Of a DNA stretch of 64,000 nucleotides, positions 19,566-29,344 are shown in pieces. The notes under the pieces are model-generated. The model ran no database searches, was not told the origin of the DNA, and was given only the letters and a program-made list of their open reading frames with translations. The stretch's first letter is position 1. Each line of letters begins with the position of its first letter. This DNA comes from UBA6522 sp965204155. Lineage in GTDB: Bacteria > Pseudomonadota > Gammaproteobacteria > Steroidobacterales > Rariloculaceae. The position numbers and the translations under genes were made by a program. The stretch covers positions 2,418,001 to 2,482,000 of the forward strand of contig OZ241971.1 in NCBI GenBank assembly GCA_965204155.1, read 5' to 3'.

Positions 19566-22268
19566 TTGTCACGGGCTGTCCGGTCGGGTCTGGCAATTGC
19601 GCTGTGCGCCGGCGCCGGTCTGAACGTGCCTGCGGCCGCGCTCGCCGACGAACGGCTGGCCGCCCGTTACGAGGACCTGCTGCTCCTTCAGCGGAGCGAC
19701 TATCGGGTAAGCCGAGCCGCTGTCGAGGTGTTCGAGGACACGCTGCGGGAACGGTTCGCGGACGCCATCGACCGCGCCCAGACCTATCCCTACGACTGGC
19801 GCGGAGTGCCGGCTGACTACGCCGGGGATCCCCTCCGGGAGGACGGTGCGCCGGGGGAACCGGCCGATGTGCGCGAGGCGAACGACCGCTTGCTGGAACT
19901 CGTGTCGGCCACACTGCCCATGCTGGCCTACGCCTACCGGACGCCGGGTCCCGGCCGCGGTGACAACCCCTGGTTCCAGAACCCGGACGTGGCACAGTTG
20001 TACGCGTTTGCACTCGAGTATGGCTACAGCCGCGGTCTCACCGAGCTGACCTGGACGCCGCATGGGGGTGCAGCCAGCCGACAGGCCCGGCGAGCCGGAC
20101 TGGTGCGCGCAAGCGGAGACTTTTCCGGCGTCAGGCTGCGCCTGGGCGGATTCGTCCAGAGTATTTTCCTGATGCGCGAGCCGTTGGCGGGGCTGGGTCT
20201 GCTGGACAAGTACCGGCGCGTAGTGCGCAACCTCACGGTCAACAACGGCACGATGTACGGTGCATTCTTCCTGCACGCCCGCGAGGAGGCCGCCATCGGT
20301 TACCCGCAGCCGCTGCCCGACGATCGCCATTACTATCTGAGTGCAGACGGCGTGCGGCTCTTCGCCGACTACTTCATTCCGTATCTCCTGTTGATCGAGG
20401 ACGCCCGGGAGCGCCGGGATATGGAGGCGATCCTGCGTAAAGTGATCGACGCGAATATGGCGATTCGTCCCGGTGTGCAGGGCACCATCAAACCCGATGG
20501 CACCGGGTTTCATCACGGCACGGCCTATGTGGGGGCCTATGCTCCGTTCACGTTCGAGTCGTTTGCACGGCTGCTCTACCTGCTCGCGGACACGGACTTC
20601 TATGAAACCCGGCATGTGGATGCGGTCCAGATGGCGCTGGAGAGCTTTCGCACCATGGTGCAAAAGTACACCGTCTCCAGTGCCCTGCGGGGCCGCCTGC
20701 TCGGTGGCGACAACGACGCCGACCGCGACGATGCGGCCACCGCGGTGACGCGGGCCATGGCGCTGATGGCGCATCCCGGCGGGATCGGTGATCCGCACAT
20801 GCTGGCGCGTTTCAACGAGTATTTCGACCCAGGCTACTTTTTCGCGCCCGGGCGAGTGGCAGATCTTCACCGGGGCCAGCGAGGCGTGCAGATCAGCGGA
20901 CTGGGCATCTACCGTCTCGTGGACGATGTCCTGGCGCCGGATGCCGCGGCGGAAGTCCCGGCGGGCGTATCGATCAAGCCGTATGCAGCCGCCGCCTTTT
21001 TCCGGCGCGGTGACTGGTTGGTGACGGCGAAAGGCTTCAGCCGCTATTTCTGGGATTACGAAGGCCCGCTGGAAAAACTTCAGAACGGCTTCGGGCAGAA
21101 CTGGGCCTACGGTCTGTTGCAGGTGTTCAGCACCGGGGACCCCATCAGCGAAACCGGTTCGGGCCACGATCTGGACAACGGTTGGGACTGGTACCACGTC
21201 TCCGGAACCACGGCCACTCACTACGCCATCGAGCCAAGATCCTACGCCAATGTGGCCGAAGCCCGCCGGCGGGCCGGTATTCGCCGGGACGATCCGCATC
21301 GGAATTACAACAGCAAGAGCTTCGTCGGCGGCGTGACCCTTGGCGATCACGGATTCTTCGTTCAGGACCTGGAAGCGGTTCCGTTCACTTCACCCACCGA
21401 CTTGAGCGCGCGCAAGAGTTACTTCTTCGTCGGCGACAGGGTGCTCGCGCTGGGGACCCACATCCGCGGCGGTACCGAGGACGAATCGACCCACACGACG
21501 CTGTTTCAGACCCGGGTCCGCACCGGCACTCCGAATGGCTCCATGGACGGGGAGTACGGCGACGGCGACGGCAATGTGGATGCCCGGGTGGCGGCGGGTT
21601 CGCAGTCCACGCTCACCGACAGCGCCGGCAACAGCTATTTCCTGCACCGCAGCACGGCGGACCTGCGCTTCGAGCGAGGCCGGCAACTCAGTCTCACGCC
21701 CGATTACGAGCCGACGGCCGGCCGTTTCGTACAGGCGTACCTCGATCACGGGATCAAGCCCGAGGGCGACAGCTATCGGTACGTGTTGATCCCGGCTGAC
21801 CCTGACGGGGAAAAGGCCGCGGCATTGGCAGCCGAGCCGGCGGCGTACTTCCGCGTCATCGACGACGACCGGATGCACCTGGTCCACTTTCCCGGATGGC
21901 AGATCACGGCCTATGCCTTCTACGAAACCGTCGAGACGGCGCCGGATGCGCTTGTTCGGAGCGTCAACCTCCCGGCCGCGGTCATCACCCGCCGCCGGGA
22001 CGGAGAGGTGCACCTGGCCGCCAGCGTGCCCGACCTGGGCTGGGAGTCCGATGACTCGGAACTCTATCGGGGGTTGTCCTATGGATCGCGGCAATATGCT
22101 ACGCAGACCGCGAAGATGCACCGGTTGCAGGTCGTGCTGCGCGGGCGCTGGGCATTGGCCCGGGACTTCCCGGACATTGGTATCCGCGTCGAGGCCGGCC
22201 ATACGCAGTTGGAGATTCCCTGCAGCAACGGCCTGAGCCGGCAACTGGTCTTGCGGCCCGCCGGTTAG
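19566..22268 (+). CDS. PL8-like polysaccharide lyase without the N-terminal sandwich domain
   Basis: 900 aa with a signal peptide ending near ALADE. The toroid domain carries KPDGTGFHHGTAYVGAY; His317 and Tyr325 sit where chondroitinase ABC has its catalytic His/Tyr pair, with one extra residue between them. The later SKSFVGGVTLGDHGFF, DLSARKSYFFVGDRVLALGTHI and RVIDDDRMHLVHFPG match the PL8 beta-supersandwich. Such enzymes cleave hexosamine-uronate bonds of hyaluronan or chondroitin by beta-elimination. Unlike the 1082-aa lyase encoded convergently 6 bases away, it lacks a jelly-roll N-terminal domain. Third gene of the receptor operon. Substrate is not deducible; PL8 assignment is fairly firm. 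Confidence 0.78.
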   Translation: MSRAVRSGLAIALCAGAGLNVPAAALADERLAARYEDLLLLQRSDYRVSRAAVEVFEDTLRERFADAIDRAQTYPYDWRGVPADYAGDPLREDGAPGEPADVREANDRLLELVSATLPMLAYAYRTPGPGRGDNPWFQNPDVAQLYAFALEYGYSRGLTELTWTPHGGAASRQARRAGLVRASGDFSGVRLRLGGFVQSIFLMREPLAGLGLLDKYRRVVRNLTVNNGTMYGAFFLHAREEAAIGYPQPLPDDRHYYLSADGVRLFADYFIPYLLLIEDARERRDMEAILRKVIDANMAIRPGVQGTIKPDGTGFHHGTAYVGAYAPFTFESFARLLYLLADTDFYETRHVDAVQMALESFRTMVQKYTVSSALRGRLLGGDNDADRDDAATAVTRAMALMAHPGGIGDPHMLARFNEYFDPGYFFAPGRVADLHRGQRGVQISGLGIYRLVDDVLAPDAAAEVPAGVSIKPYAAAAFFRRGDWLVTAKGFSRYFWDYEGPLEKLQNGFGQNWAYGLLQVFSTGDPISETGSGHDLDNGWDWYHVSGTTATHYAIEPRSYANVAEARRRAGIRRDDPHRNYNSKSFVGGVTLGDHGFFVQDLEAVPFTSPTDLSARKSYFFVGDRVLALGTHIRGGTEDESTHTTLFQTRVRTGTPNGSMDGEYGDGDGNVDARVAAGSQSTLTDSAGNSYFLHRSTADLRFERGRQLSLTPDYEPTAGRFVQAYLDHGIKPEGDSYRYVLIPADPDGEKAAALAAEPAAYFRVIDDDRMHLVHFPGWQITAYAFYETVETAPDALVRSVNLPAAVITRRRDGEVHLAASVPDLGWESDDSELYRGLSYGSRQYATQTAKMHRLQVVLRGRWALARDFPDIGIRVEAGHTQLEIPCSNGLSRQLVLRPAG

Positions 22269-22274
22269 CTTGCG

Positions 22275-25200
22275 TCAAGGCGCATCGTTGCGCCGGAACA
22301 CCAGTTCCCGCGTAAGGCCGTGATCGAGTCGGACCCGGACCCGCGTCCGCCGGTCGCTCACTTCCGTAGCGATCACATCCGGATGAGGGCGCTGCAAGGT
22401 CCAGTCGCCGGCGAGTCGAATTTCGGCGGTGTGGGACCGGCCGGGCTGATTCCTGATCCGGTCCGGCATGCGGGACATGTTCCTCGGCCACACGCCCAGC
22501 CTGAGGTCGGGGTCCGCCACGCTCAGGCGAAGTTCGTCCCCGCTCCGCCCGGAGATCAGCAGCAGCGGTGTGTCCACAGCCTCGACCGCGCCCGGCAGAT
22601 CGCCCTGGGCCACGAAAAGGGCATAAGCGGTCAAACCCTTGTCCGCGTATTCGACGATGTGCGCCGCGTCGTCCCTTCTGTGAATACTGTAATTTGGGTT
22701 TTCGGCGAGGGAGCGCGCCGTATCGGGATCGCCCTGGATCAGGATGTGGTATTCGTAGGAACCGTTGTCCGGCGCGGCCCCGTGATCCAGCCATGCCTTG
22801 ACGTGGGGGGCGGTGACGGGGAGATGCGTCGGCGCGCTTCCGTCGGCGCCTGCTTCCGCGAGCCGTCGGGGCACCAGGGAGCTTTGCTCCGACTGTTCCA
22901 GAATCACGGGCTGGCCAGGAGGGACAACGTAGATATTCCCCTGGGGATCGGCAAACACCCCGCCGTCGTATTGCGCAAGGAAAGCATCGCCGACCGCGGC
23001 CCCGTCGACTTCGGCCGCCCCGCTATTGGCCGTGCTCTGGAACAGTGTCGTGATGGTGGGGTAGGCGTCGTCGTCGTTGGCGATACCGGAGCCCAGGGCG
23101 ATCACCTGGTTATCGACGAACAGGAACGACTTCCTGGCGCGAAAACTGTCGTCAAAGAGGGGGCTTCCATCGGCCGGTACGGTGTCGTGCAGATTCATGG
23201 CGAAGAATCCGTCCCGGCCTCCGTGGGAAACGCTGCCCACAAACGTCTCGTCGCTGAAATTGCGATGCCTGCCTTCCGGGTAGCGTTCGCTCGGCTCCAG
23301 TTCGTAGATGACCCGCTCCATGGGCAGCGCCTTGGTGGTCGCGCCCGGTGCGTACGCCCAATGGAAACCGCCGTCCAGGTCGATGCCGCTGGCCTCGAGG
23401 CTCAGCGGCTCGCCTTCGGTGAACAGCAGCAGGGAGCCGAAGGCCAGGTAGCGGCCGTAGGGATTTTCGTTGCGGCTTCCGGACTCCCAGTCCCAGACGT
23501 AGCGGCTCCAGCCGCGCACGGTGGCGGTCCACCCGGGCCGTTTGTGCGTGGCGGCCGCTCCGTAGGGGAACGTGAAGTGCCCGGCAGGCGGTTCCCAGTC
23601 CAGTTCCTCGGCCTGCCGTGCCGCCGATGCCACGAGTTCCAGTGTGCCGAAGCTGCCGTAGTAATTGAGCCTTGGCAGCAGGCTGCCGAAGGTGCCCGAA
23701 AGGTCTGCGCGCCGGTATCCCCAGGCCAGCGCGGCGCCCAGCCGGGGGTCGACGAGCCGGTCGTCCTCCATCGCCGCGAAGGCGAACCCCGGCAGCATGA
23801 ATCGGTCGATGCCGCTGTTGGTATACGGAAACCGGCCGCTCAGTGCGGGGTGCAGCTCAAAGTCCGCGGCAATGTTGTACTGCGCCATCAGCGTATCCCG
23901 CAGCCGCGCCGCGGTTTCGTCCGGCAAGGCGAACCCGGTACCGCGCAGCAGCCAGTCGAGCATCGCCAGGGTCGTCAGCCCCTGGACGCCGTAGACGTTC
24001 TGGTAGGCGGCGGCATGATGGAAGATCGTGTAGTCCGGCTTGATCGTATCCGCATAGCCGGGCGCGAAGTTGCTCACATGGATGAGATAGTCCCTGAGGC
24101 CCAGCATGCGCGCGACTTTATCCGGGGAGTTCTCCATCAGCAGCACGCTGATCAGTTTCGGCCCGGCGCCGCCGCGGATGTGGTCGCTGTTCTCGCCTGC
24201 GGAGGTATCGAGATTCGCAAGCGCACCGAAGCGCGTATACCAGGCGATGGCCCTTTGGTGGTCGCGCAACCGGCCGCCTGCGCGCAGCTCGTCGCGCATC
24301 AGGAACACGGCGTTGGCGTAAGGGTTGACGCGAATCAGGTGATCGGCCGTGCCCAGCGCGCTGCCCGAGGCCCAGCCCTGATCCGCCAGGTGATCCAGCA
24401 GCAACATGACCCGCCGGCGCGTTTCGGCGCCGGGATTGCGCCGGTAGTCCAGCGCCAGCGGGGCCAGGATGTGCTCGCCGGCCTGCTGGTAGGTGCTTCC
24501 GAGTTCGGCGGGATGTTCGTCCCGCGAGGCGAACAAGGGCATCCCGGTGACGCCGCCGGGCGACTGCTCGAGCCCCAGCGCCTCCCACTCGCGGTTGGCA
24601 GCCGCGACCCGGCGATCGAAGTACTGGATGAAGGCTGGAGCAGGCGCAACGGCTTCGGAATCCATATCGCCGGATGCCAGCAGCAGGCGCTCGTAGCGTG
24701 CTTCTATTCGTGCGAAGTCCTCATGGTCGTTATCGGGGGTGCGGCCGTCCAGCGATGCGCCGGTGAACCGGTCGAGCAGTTCCCATGCCGGGAGCACCCG
24801 GTAATGATCGGTTCGGGTCGTGTCCTTGCGGTTCACGAACTGCCGGTCGGAATGGCGTTTCGCCGACATGAAGGTGACCAACTGCAGCATGTCGAGGTAG
24901 ACGCGGTCGCCGGCCATGCCGGGTGAGGGCTCGATTCGCAGCGTCCGCAGTGGCGCCGTGTCCGGGCGCTCCGCAATCCTGGCGTCCTGTTCGAAATGAA
25001 CCCACAGTGCCCGCCATCCCGTGAAGTTCTGGGCCATTTCGAAGCGGTACGCCGGGCGTACGCGGGCAGCGTCCGCGTCGGCTCCGATTGCGAAGGTCAG
25101 CCGTCCGCCGGGATTCGGGGACTCACGGTAGACCCAAAGCTTGAGACCGCCCTGCCTGGATGGCGGGACATAGGACGGTTCCAGTTGTTCGGGCTGGCCG

Positions 25201-25523
25201 CCGGGGTACTCGCCGGTGGCGTGCTCGAGTCCGGGAAGATCGTGAAAGACCAGCGGCTCAGGCGCGGACCATTGCCATAGCAGCGCCTGACGTCCGTCCT
25301 TGAAGCGGCTCGCCGAAAGTGTCGCCGGGCCGGTCACTCCCTCCAGGTCGGCCGCGGATTCGAAGGAAATCCGCTGCGCGAGGATGTCGGTGGTGAGCGT
25401 GAGGTTGGAGGTCAGCGATGCCGTTGCCGATTGGCCAAGGGCTGCAGGCGCCGAGATCCCCAGGGCGGCGATCAACAGCCAGACTCGGACCCCCGGGAGC
25501 ACCTCTTGCTCCACCAGTGTCAA
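22275..25523 (-). CDS. Chondroitinase ABC-like polysaccharide lyase (PL8)
   Basis: 1082 aa, close to the ~1020 of chondroitinase ABC. Order: signal peptide (to ALGQS, about residue 32), jelly-roll domain (about 50-225, with GGLKLWVYRES and GWRALWVHFEQD), toroid with catalytic-type HH at 502-503 and Tyr511 in FHHAAAYQNVYG, supersandwich (DETFVGSVSHGGRDGFFAMNL, RARKSFLFVDNQVIALGSGI), and a C-terminal sandwich. It should split a glycosaminoglycan-like chain by elimination. The best start is TTG 25523, overlapping the sulfatase stop (TTGA); a GTG at 25514 is an alternative, and no ATG precedes the signal peptide. Last gene of the operon read from 29294. Confidence 0.82.
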   Translation of the reverse strand: MTLVEQEVLPGVRVWLLIAALGISAPAALGQSATASLTSNLTLTTDILAQRISFESAADLEGVTGPATLSASRFKDGRQALLWQWSAPEPLVFHDLPGLEHATGEYPGGQPEQLEPSYVPPSRQGGLKLWVYRESPNPGGRLTFAIGADADAARVRPAYRFEMAQNFTGWRALWVHFEQDARIAERPDTAPLRTLRIEPSPGMAGDRVYLDMLQLVTFMSAKRHSDRQFVNRKDTTRTDHYRVLPAWELLDRFTGASLDGRTPDNDHEDFARIEARYERLLLASGDMDSEAVAPAPAFIQYFDRRVAAANREWEALGLEQSPGGVTGMPLFASRDEHPAELGSTYQQAGEHILAPLALDYRRNPGAETRRRVMLLLDHLADQGWASGSALGTADHLIRVNPYANAVFLMRDELRAGGRLRDHQRAIAWYTRFGALANLDTSAGENSDHIRGGAGPKLISVLLMENSPDKVARMLGLRDYLIHVSNFAPGYADTIKPDYTIFHHAAAYQNVYGVQGLTTLAMLDWLLRGTGFALPDETAARLRDTLMAQYNIAADFELHPALSGRFPYTNSGIDRFMLPGFAFAAMEDDRLVDPRLGAALAWGYRRADLSGTFGSLLPRLNYYGSFGTLELVASAARQAEELDWEPPAGHFTFPYGAAATHKRPGWTATVRGWSRYVWDWESGSRNENPYGRYLAFGSLLLFTEGEPLSLEASGIDLDGGFHWAYAPGATTKALPMERVIYELEPSERYPEGRHRNFSDETFVGSVSHGGRDGFFAMNLHDTVPADGSPLFDDSFRARKSFLFVDNQVIALGSGIANDDDAYPTITTLFQSTANSGAAEVDGAAVGDAFLAQYDGGVFADPQGNIYVVPPGQPVILEQSEQSSLVPRRLAEAGADGSAPTHLPVTAPHVKAWLDHGAAPDNGSYEYHILIQGDPDTARSLAENPNYSIHRRDDAAHIVEYADKGLTAYALFVAQGDLPGAVEAVDTPLLLISGRSGDELRLSVADPDLRLGVWPRNMSRMPDRIRNQPGRSHTAEIRLAGDWTLQRPHPDVIATEVSDRRTRVRVRLDHGLTRELVFRRNDAP

Positions 25524-27127
25524 CGAAGGCTCCGCAGGCGGGCGAGTTCGGCTTCGTCGGTAACCTGTAGTTTTTCCTCGTCGGTGATCTTGAAGTCCAC
25601 CAGATCCGCCTCGACACCTTCCCTCAGCCAGTCCCGGGGGTGCGCGGCAGTGGGACTGGCTTCGCGGTTCCGAAAGACCGCGCCCTGGTTGTACTTGAAC
25701 GAATACGGCACCACGTTGAGGCCTTCGTCGTTGGTCAGCAGCGCGTGAAGCTGCCGGCGAAGCTTTACGACCGTACCGAGATGGTCTCGGTCCCCGATCA
25801 GGTTGTTCATCTCCTGCGGGTCGGCACGCATGTCGTACAACTCGTCCGTATCCCAGATGCCGTGGTACTGGATCAGCTTGTACTCGTTGGTCCTGATGGC
25901 GAAGGTGGTGGGGGTGTGCGGGAAGTTGAACTCCCAGAAATACTCGTAGAGCATGGCCTCGCGCCAGTCCGCCGGGTCCGCCGAACCGTCGGCGAGGCCC
26001 ACGAAACTCCGGCCCTCGAACTGCTCCGGGATGTCCGCGCCGGCCAGGTCCAGGAGGGTCGGAGCGATATCCAGGTTCGCCACCTGCGCCGATACCGTCG
26101 TATGCGCGGCAAACCGGCCCGGCGCACTGACGATCATCGGCACGCGGATGGACTCCTCGTACGCGCTGCGTTTGTCGATGAGCCCGTGTTCGCCGAAATA
26201 GAAGCCGTTGTCGCTGGTATAGACAACGACCGTGTCATTGGCTTCGCCGTTGTCATTGAGCCACTCGATGATCCTGCCGACGCTGTCGTCCACTGCCGAC
26301 ATCGTGCGGTGGTAGTTGCGCTGAATGGCCAGCAGGTCGGTATCCGGGTTGTGGTAGGGAAATTCGATGCCGTGGAAGCTGTTGCGCTGGTTGCGCACCC
26401 ACAGGGGGCGTCCGGAATTGTCCCGGTCCAGTTCGGCGCTGTCGGGCAGGGTGAGTACCGCATCCGCGTATTGGTTGCGGTGGCGCTCGGCCGGCGTGAA
26501 GTTGGAATGTACCGCCTTGTGTGAGAGGTAAAGGAACCAGGGTTCCCCGAAGTCCTGTGCCGTTTCAAGCCACTCGATGGCGTACTCGGTCAGTTCGTCC
26601 GTGATGTAACCGGTTTGCGGCACCCGTTCGCCATTTACATTGAACATGGCGACGTTACCGAATGCATCGGTGGGCAAGTACGTTCCCTGGCCGGCGAAGC
26701 TGACCCAATGGTCGAATCCGGGACGGGGTTCGTCGCTGAGACCGCCCATGTGCCACTTGCCCACCAGCGCGGTCCTGTAACCGGCGGCCTGCAAGAGTTC
26801 CGGGAAGGTAGTGGTACCGGGCCCAAGCGGCGTATTGTTGTCGACGACGCCGTGGTTGTGCATGTATTGCCCGGTCAGAATGGTGGCCCGGCTCGGCGAA
26901 CACAACGATGTCGTGACCACCGCGTTCTCGAAGAAAACGCCGCTTTCCGCCAGCGCATCCAGGTGGGGCGTATCGAGCATGGGGTTGAGGAAACCCAGTT
27001 CGTCGTAACGCTGATCGTCCACCAGGATGAAGATGATGTCGGGCGGATCGGCGGTGTCAGCCGCAAGGGGAATCAGCGGCAGGATGGCCGCGCCGGCGAG
27101 AAGGCCGGCAGCGATGGCCCTGATCAT
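25520..27127 (-). CDS. Exported sulfatase, N-acetylglucosamine-6-sulfatase-like
   Basis: 535 aa with a signal peptide ending near LAADT. The formylglycine site is Cys76 in SLCSPSRATILTGQY; ILVDDQRYDELG, GKWHMG, SDNGFYFGEHG and YDMRADPQEMNNL complete the type I sulfatase set and resemble the GlcNAc-6-sulfatase branch more than the sulfatase at 8655. It probably removes a second kind of sulfate from the polymer or oligosaccharide. ATG 27127 overlaps the regulator's stop by four bases (ATGA), and its own stop overlaps the lyase start, so translation is likely coupled. The maturation enzyme is not encoded in the window. Confidence 0.88.
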   Translation of the reverse strand: MIRAIAAGLLAGAAILPLIPLAADTADPPDIIFILVDDQRYDELGFLNPMLDTPHLDALAESGVFFENAVVTTSLCSPSRATILTGQYMHNHGVVDNNTPLGPGTTTFPELLQAAGYRTALVGKWHMGGLSDEPRPGFDHWVSFAGQGTYLPTDAFGNVAMFNVNGERVPQTGYITDELTEYAIEWLETAQDFGEPWFLYLSHKAVHSNFTPAERHRNQYADAVLTLPDSAELDRDNSGRPLWVRNQRNSFHGIEFPYHNPDTDLLAIQRNYHRTMSAVDDSVGRIIEWLNDNGEANDTVVVYTSDNGFYFGEHGLIDKRSAYEESIRVPMIVSAPGRFAAHTTVSAQVANLDIAPTLLDLAGADIPEQFEGRSFVGLADGSADPADWREAMLYEYFWEFNFPHTPTTFAIRTNEYKLIQYHGIWDTDELYDMRADPQEMNNLIGDRDHLGTVVKLRRQLHALLTNDEGLNVVPYSFKYNQGAVFRNREASPTAAHPRDWLREGVEADLVDFKITDEEKLQVTDEAELARLRSLR

Positions 27128-28161
27128 GCCGACGCGGAACGGGGCGGTGCGCAGGAGTCCCGTTCAATGATCTCGTATGCCAGGATCGTCGCGACAGAAT
27201 CCATCTTGATGGCCTTGTCGGCCCGGATGGCATCGATCAGCAACTGCGCCGCCTTCGCACCCATCAATTGAATCGGCTGGCGCACCGTGGTCAATGTCGG
27301 CCAGATGTGGCGCGAGATCGGCACGTCGTCGAATCCGGCCACGGAAAGTTCGTCCGGAATCACGATCCCTGCGTCGTGGGCGTAATGCATGACGCCTGCC
27401 GCCGTGTCGTCATCGCTGGCGAAAATTGCGGTGGGCCGTACCGCAGCATTGAGAATCTTCCTGGCGCCCTGCAATCCGGATTGGAAATTGAAGTTGCCCT
27501 TGGCGACGATGGCCGTATCCAGCCGCAACCCGGCGTCCCGCAGGGCGTCCTTGTAGGCCTCGTACCGGGACCGGCTGGAACTGTGCGCCGGGTCGCCCTT
27601 TATGAAGCCGATGCGCCGATGCCCGAGGCCGATCAGATAGGACATGAGGTCGTATGCCGCCTGGTACTCTATGAAGTAGACCTGAAGGCCGCGGTCATGG
27701 TCCTGCGGTGAGATCATGACGTGCTTGATGTCCAGTCGTTCCAGTGCCGAGATCAGTTCCTGGTTGTCGCACAGCGGTGGAGTGACCACCACGCCGTCGA
27801 CATCCGTCTGGCTTACGAACTTGGTCAAGTCCTCGGTAGGGGACTCGATGTCGATATCGCAGGGATGCAGGATGAGTTCGTAGTGCAGCGGCATGCAGGC
27901 CTCGATCATGCCGAGCTGCAATCCGGCGATGTAGGAACTGAAGTCCCCGTCGTAGAACAGCGCCACCGTGTAGGATCGGTTTCCCGCCAGGCGGCGCGCG
28001 GCCCGGTTCGGCGCGTAGTTGAGTTTCTTCGCCGCATCGAAGACGCGCTGCCGCGTTGCCGGGCGTACGCTTTCCTCGCCGTTCAGGGCTCGCGAAACGG
28101 TCTTGAACGAGACCTTGGCCTCCCGGGCGACGTCGTATATGGTGACCTGCTTGCCGGCCAC
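27124..28161 (-). CDS. LacI-family transcriptional regulator of the PUL
   Basis: 345 aa starting at GTG 28161, which puts the helix-turn-helix at residues 5-25 (VTIYDVAREAKVSFKTVSRALN) and the hinge helix NRAARRLAGN near residue 55; the rest is a periplasmic-binding-protein-like ligand domain (GLGHRRIGFIKGD, AIFASDDDTAAGVM, LSVAGFDD). It should repress by binding palindromes with a central CG; three such sites lie upstream of the locus's operons, including the one driving this gene, which implies autoregulation. The start is 2 bases after the UxuA-like stop. The inducer is probably an oligosaccharide or uronate/hexosamine intermediate; not deducible. Confidence 0.92.
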   Translation of the reverse strand: MAGKQVTIYDVAREAKVSFKTVSRALNGEESVRPATRQRVFDAAKKLNYAPNRAARRLAGNRSYTVALFYDGDFSSYIAGLQLGMIEACMPLHYELILHPCDIDIESPTEDLTKFVSQTDVDGVVVTPPLCDNQELISALERLDIKHVMISPQDHDRGLQVYFIEYQAAYDLMSYLIGLGHRRIGFIKGDPAHSSSRSRYEAYKDALRDAGLRLDTAIVAKGNFNFQSGLQGARKILNAAVRPTAIFASDDDTAAGVMHYAHDAGIVIPDELSVAGFDDVPISRHIWPTLTTVRQPIQLMGAKAAQLLIDAIRADKAIKMDSVATILAYEIIERDSCAPPRSASA

Positions 28162-28163
28162 GA

Positions 28164-29294
28164 TCAGGCCCGCCCGACGGCGTTCATGACGCCCTGAATG
28201 TAGCCGAAGGCGTGGGCGAATCCCTGCCGGCGTCCGGGATCGTCCGGGTGGCCGGGCACGTGATCGGGCATCACCATGTAGGGATAACCGGTTTCGCGCA
28301 ATGTCATCAGCACCCGGTAGACATCGATATCGCCCTCGTCGATGTAGACCTCCTGAAAGGCGTCCCGCCGGCCCCGGATGTTGCGCATGTGAATGTTGAA
28401 CAGCTTGTCGCGCTCTCCGAAGTAGCGCACCACCTCGTAGACTTCGCTGGCGGGGTCTTCGAGCATCTCCGATACGCTGCCGACGCAGAAATTCAGGCCA
28501 TGATGTTCGTTTTCGTGCAGGGAGACGAACCGTTTCAGACCGTCGACTGTGCCGAGTACCCGGGCTACGCCCTGAAAGCCCTCCGACGGTACCCCGGGAT
28601 CGTGGGGATGACAGGCGGCACGGATGCCGTATTCGTCGCACACGGGAATGATCCGGTCCAGAAAATACTCGATCCGTTCCCAGAATTCGTCCGCGTTGAC
28701 GAGGCCTGCCCGCGTCAGTTCACGGTCGCCGGCTTCGGCGAGCCGCCATGTGGAGTAGCGGCTGCCGCCACGGCCGGGCGTCGGTTCCGTTCTGAGCACG
28801 CCCAAAAGGTTCATGTTGTACTTGAATGCCGGCACCCCGGCACGCGCACAGTGCCGGATCATCTCCTGGATATGCTCAATGTCGCGGTCCCGCTCGGGGT
28901 CACTCGCCAGCATGATGGCGCTGAATCTGGCGGTGTCCACCGATCGGCTCCACAGCAGCGGCACGGTGACCATGTCCAGCGATATGCCATGCTGCTCGCA
29001 CCGGTCGCGGGTGCGTTCCAGCTCATCCAGCGTCCAGAACGGGCGGGTGTCGTTGAGATCCGGATCCAGCGGATAGCCGCAGACGTGATCGACCCCGTGG
29101 CGCTTGCAGAATTCAAGCGTCTCACGGTCGGTAGGGCGACGCTGGGTTCCGACGTGCATGCGCAAGGGCGGTAGCGGCGGAGCGGTGGCGGACGAGGCTG
29201 CCGCGCCAGCTTCGGTCTGGTTTCCGAACCCGGGCCGGCTTGCCGCGAGGGCTCCGCCGGCCGCCGCCACCTTGAGAAATTGCCTGCGCCGCAT
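28164..29294 (-). CDS. UxuA-like (mannonate dehydratase family) protein with Tat signal
   Basis: 376 aa. MRRRQFLKVAAAGGALAAS is a twin-arginine signal, unusual for this family. The TIM-barrel body carries AACHPHDPGVPSEGF, LNFCVGSVSEML, LFNIHMRNIRG and YMVMPDHVPGHPDDP, which resemble the metal and substrate sites of D-mannonate dehydratase UxuA (mannonate to 2-keto-3-deoxygluconate). Shorter and more divergent than true UxuA, it could be a related isomerase or dehydratase acting on a uronate product outside the cytoplasm. First gene of the operon with the regulator, sulfatase 2 and the PL8 lyase; operator O3 is 50 bases upstream. Family similarity is clear; activity and location are inferred. 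Confidence 0.72.
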   Translation of the reverse strand: MRRRQFLKVAAAGGALAASRPGFGNQTEAGAAASSATAPPLPPLRMHVGTQRRPTDRETLEFCKRHGVDHVCGYPLDPDLNDTRPFWTLDELERTRDRCEQHGISLDMVTVPLLWSRSVDTARFSAIMLASDPERDRDIEHIQEMIRHCARAGVPAFKYNMNLLGVLRTEPTPGRGGSRYSTWRLAEAGDRELTRAGLVNADEFWERIEYFLDRIIPVCDEYGIRAACHPHDPGVPSEGFQGVARVLGTVDGLKRFVSLHENEHHGLNFCVGSVSEMLEDPASEVYEVVRYFGERDKLFNIHMRNIRGRRDAFQEVYIDEGDIDVYRVLMTLRETGYPYMVMPDHVPGHPDDPGRRQGFAHAFGYIQGVMNAVGRA

Positions 29295-29344
29295 CGTTCG
29301 TACCCGAAGCTCCCCGGATCGACGTCAATCGTACATGTAGCTTA

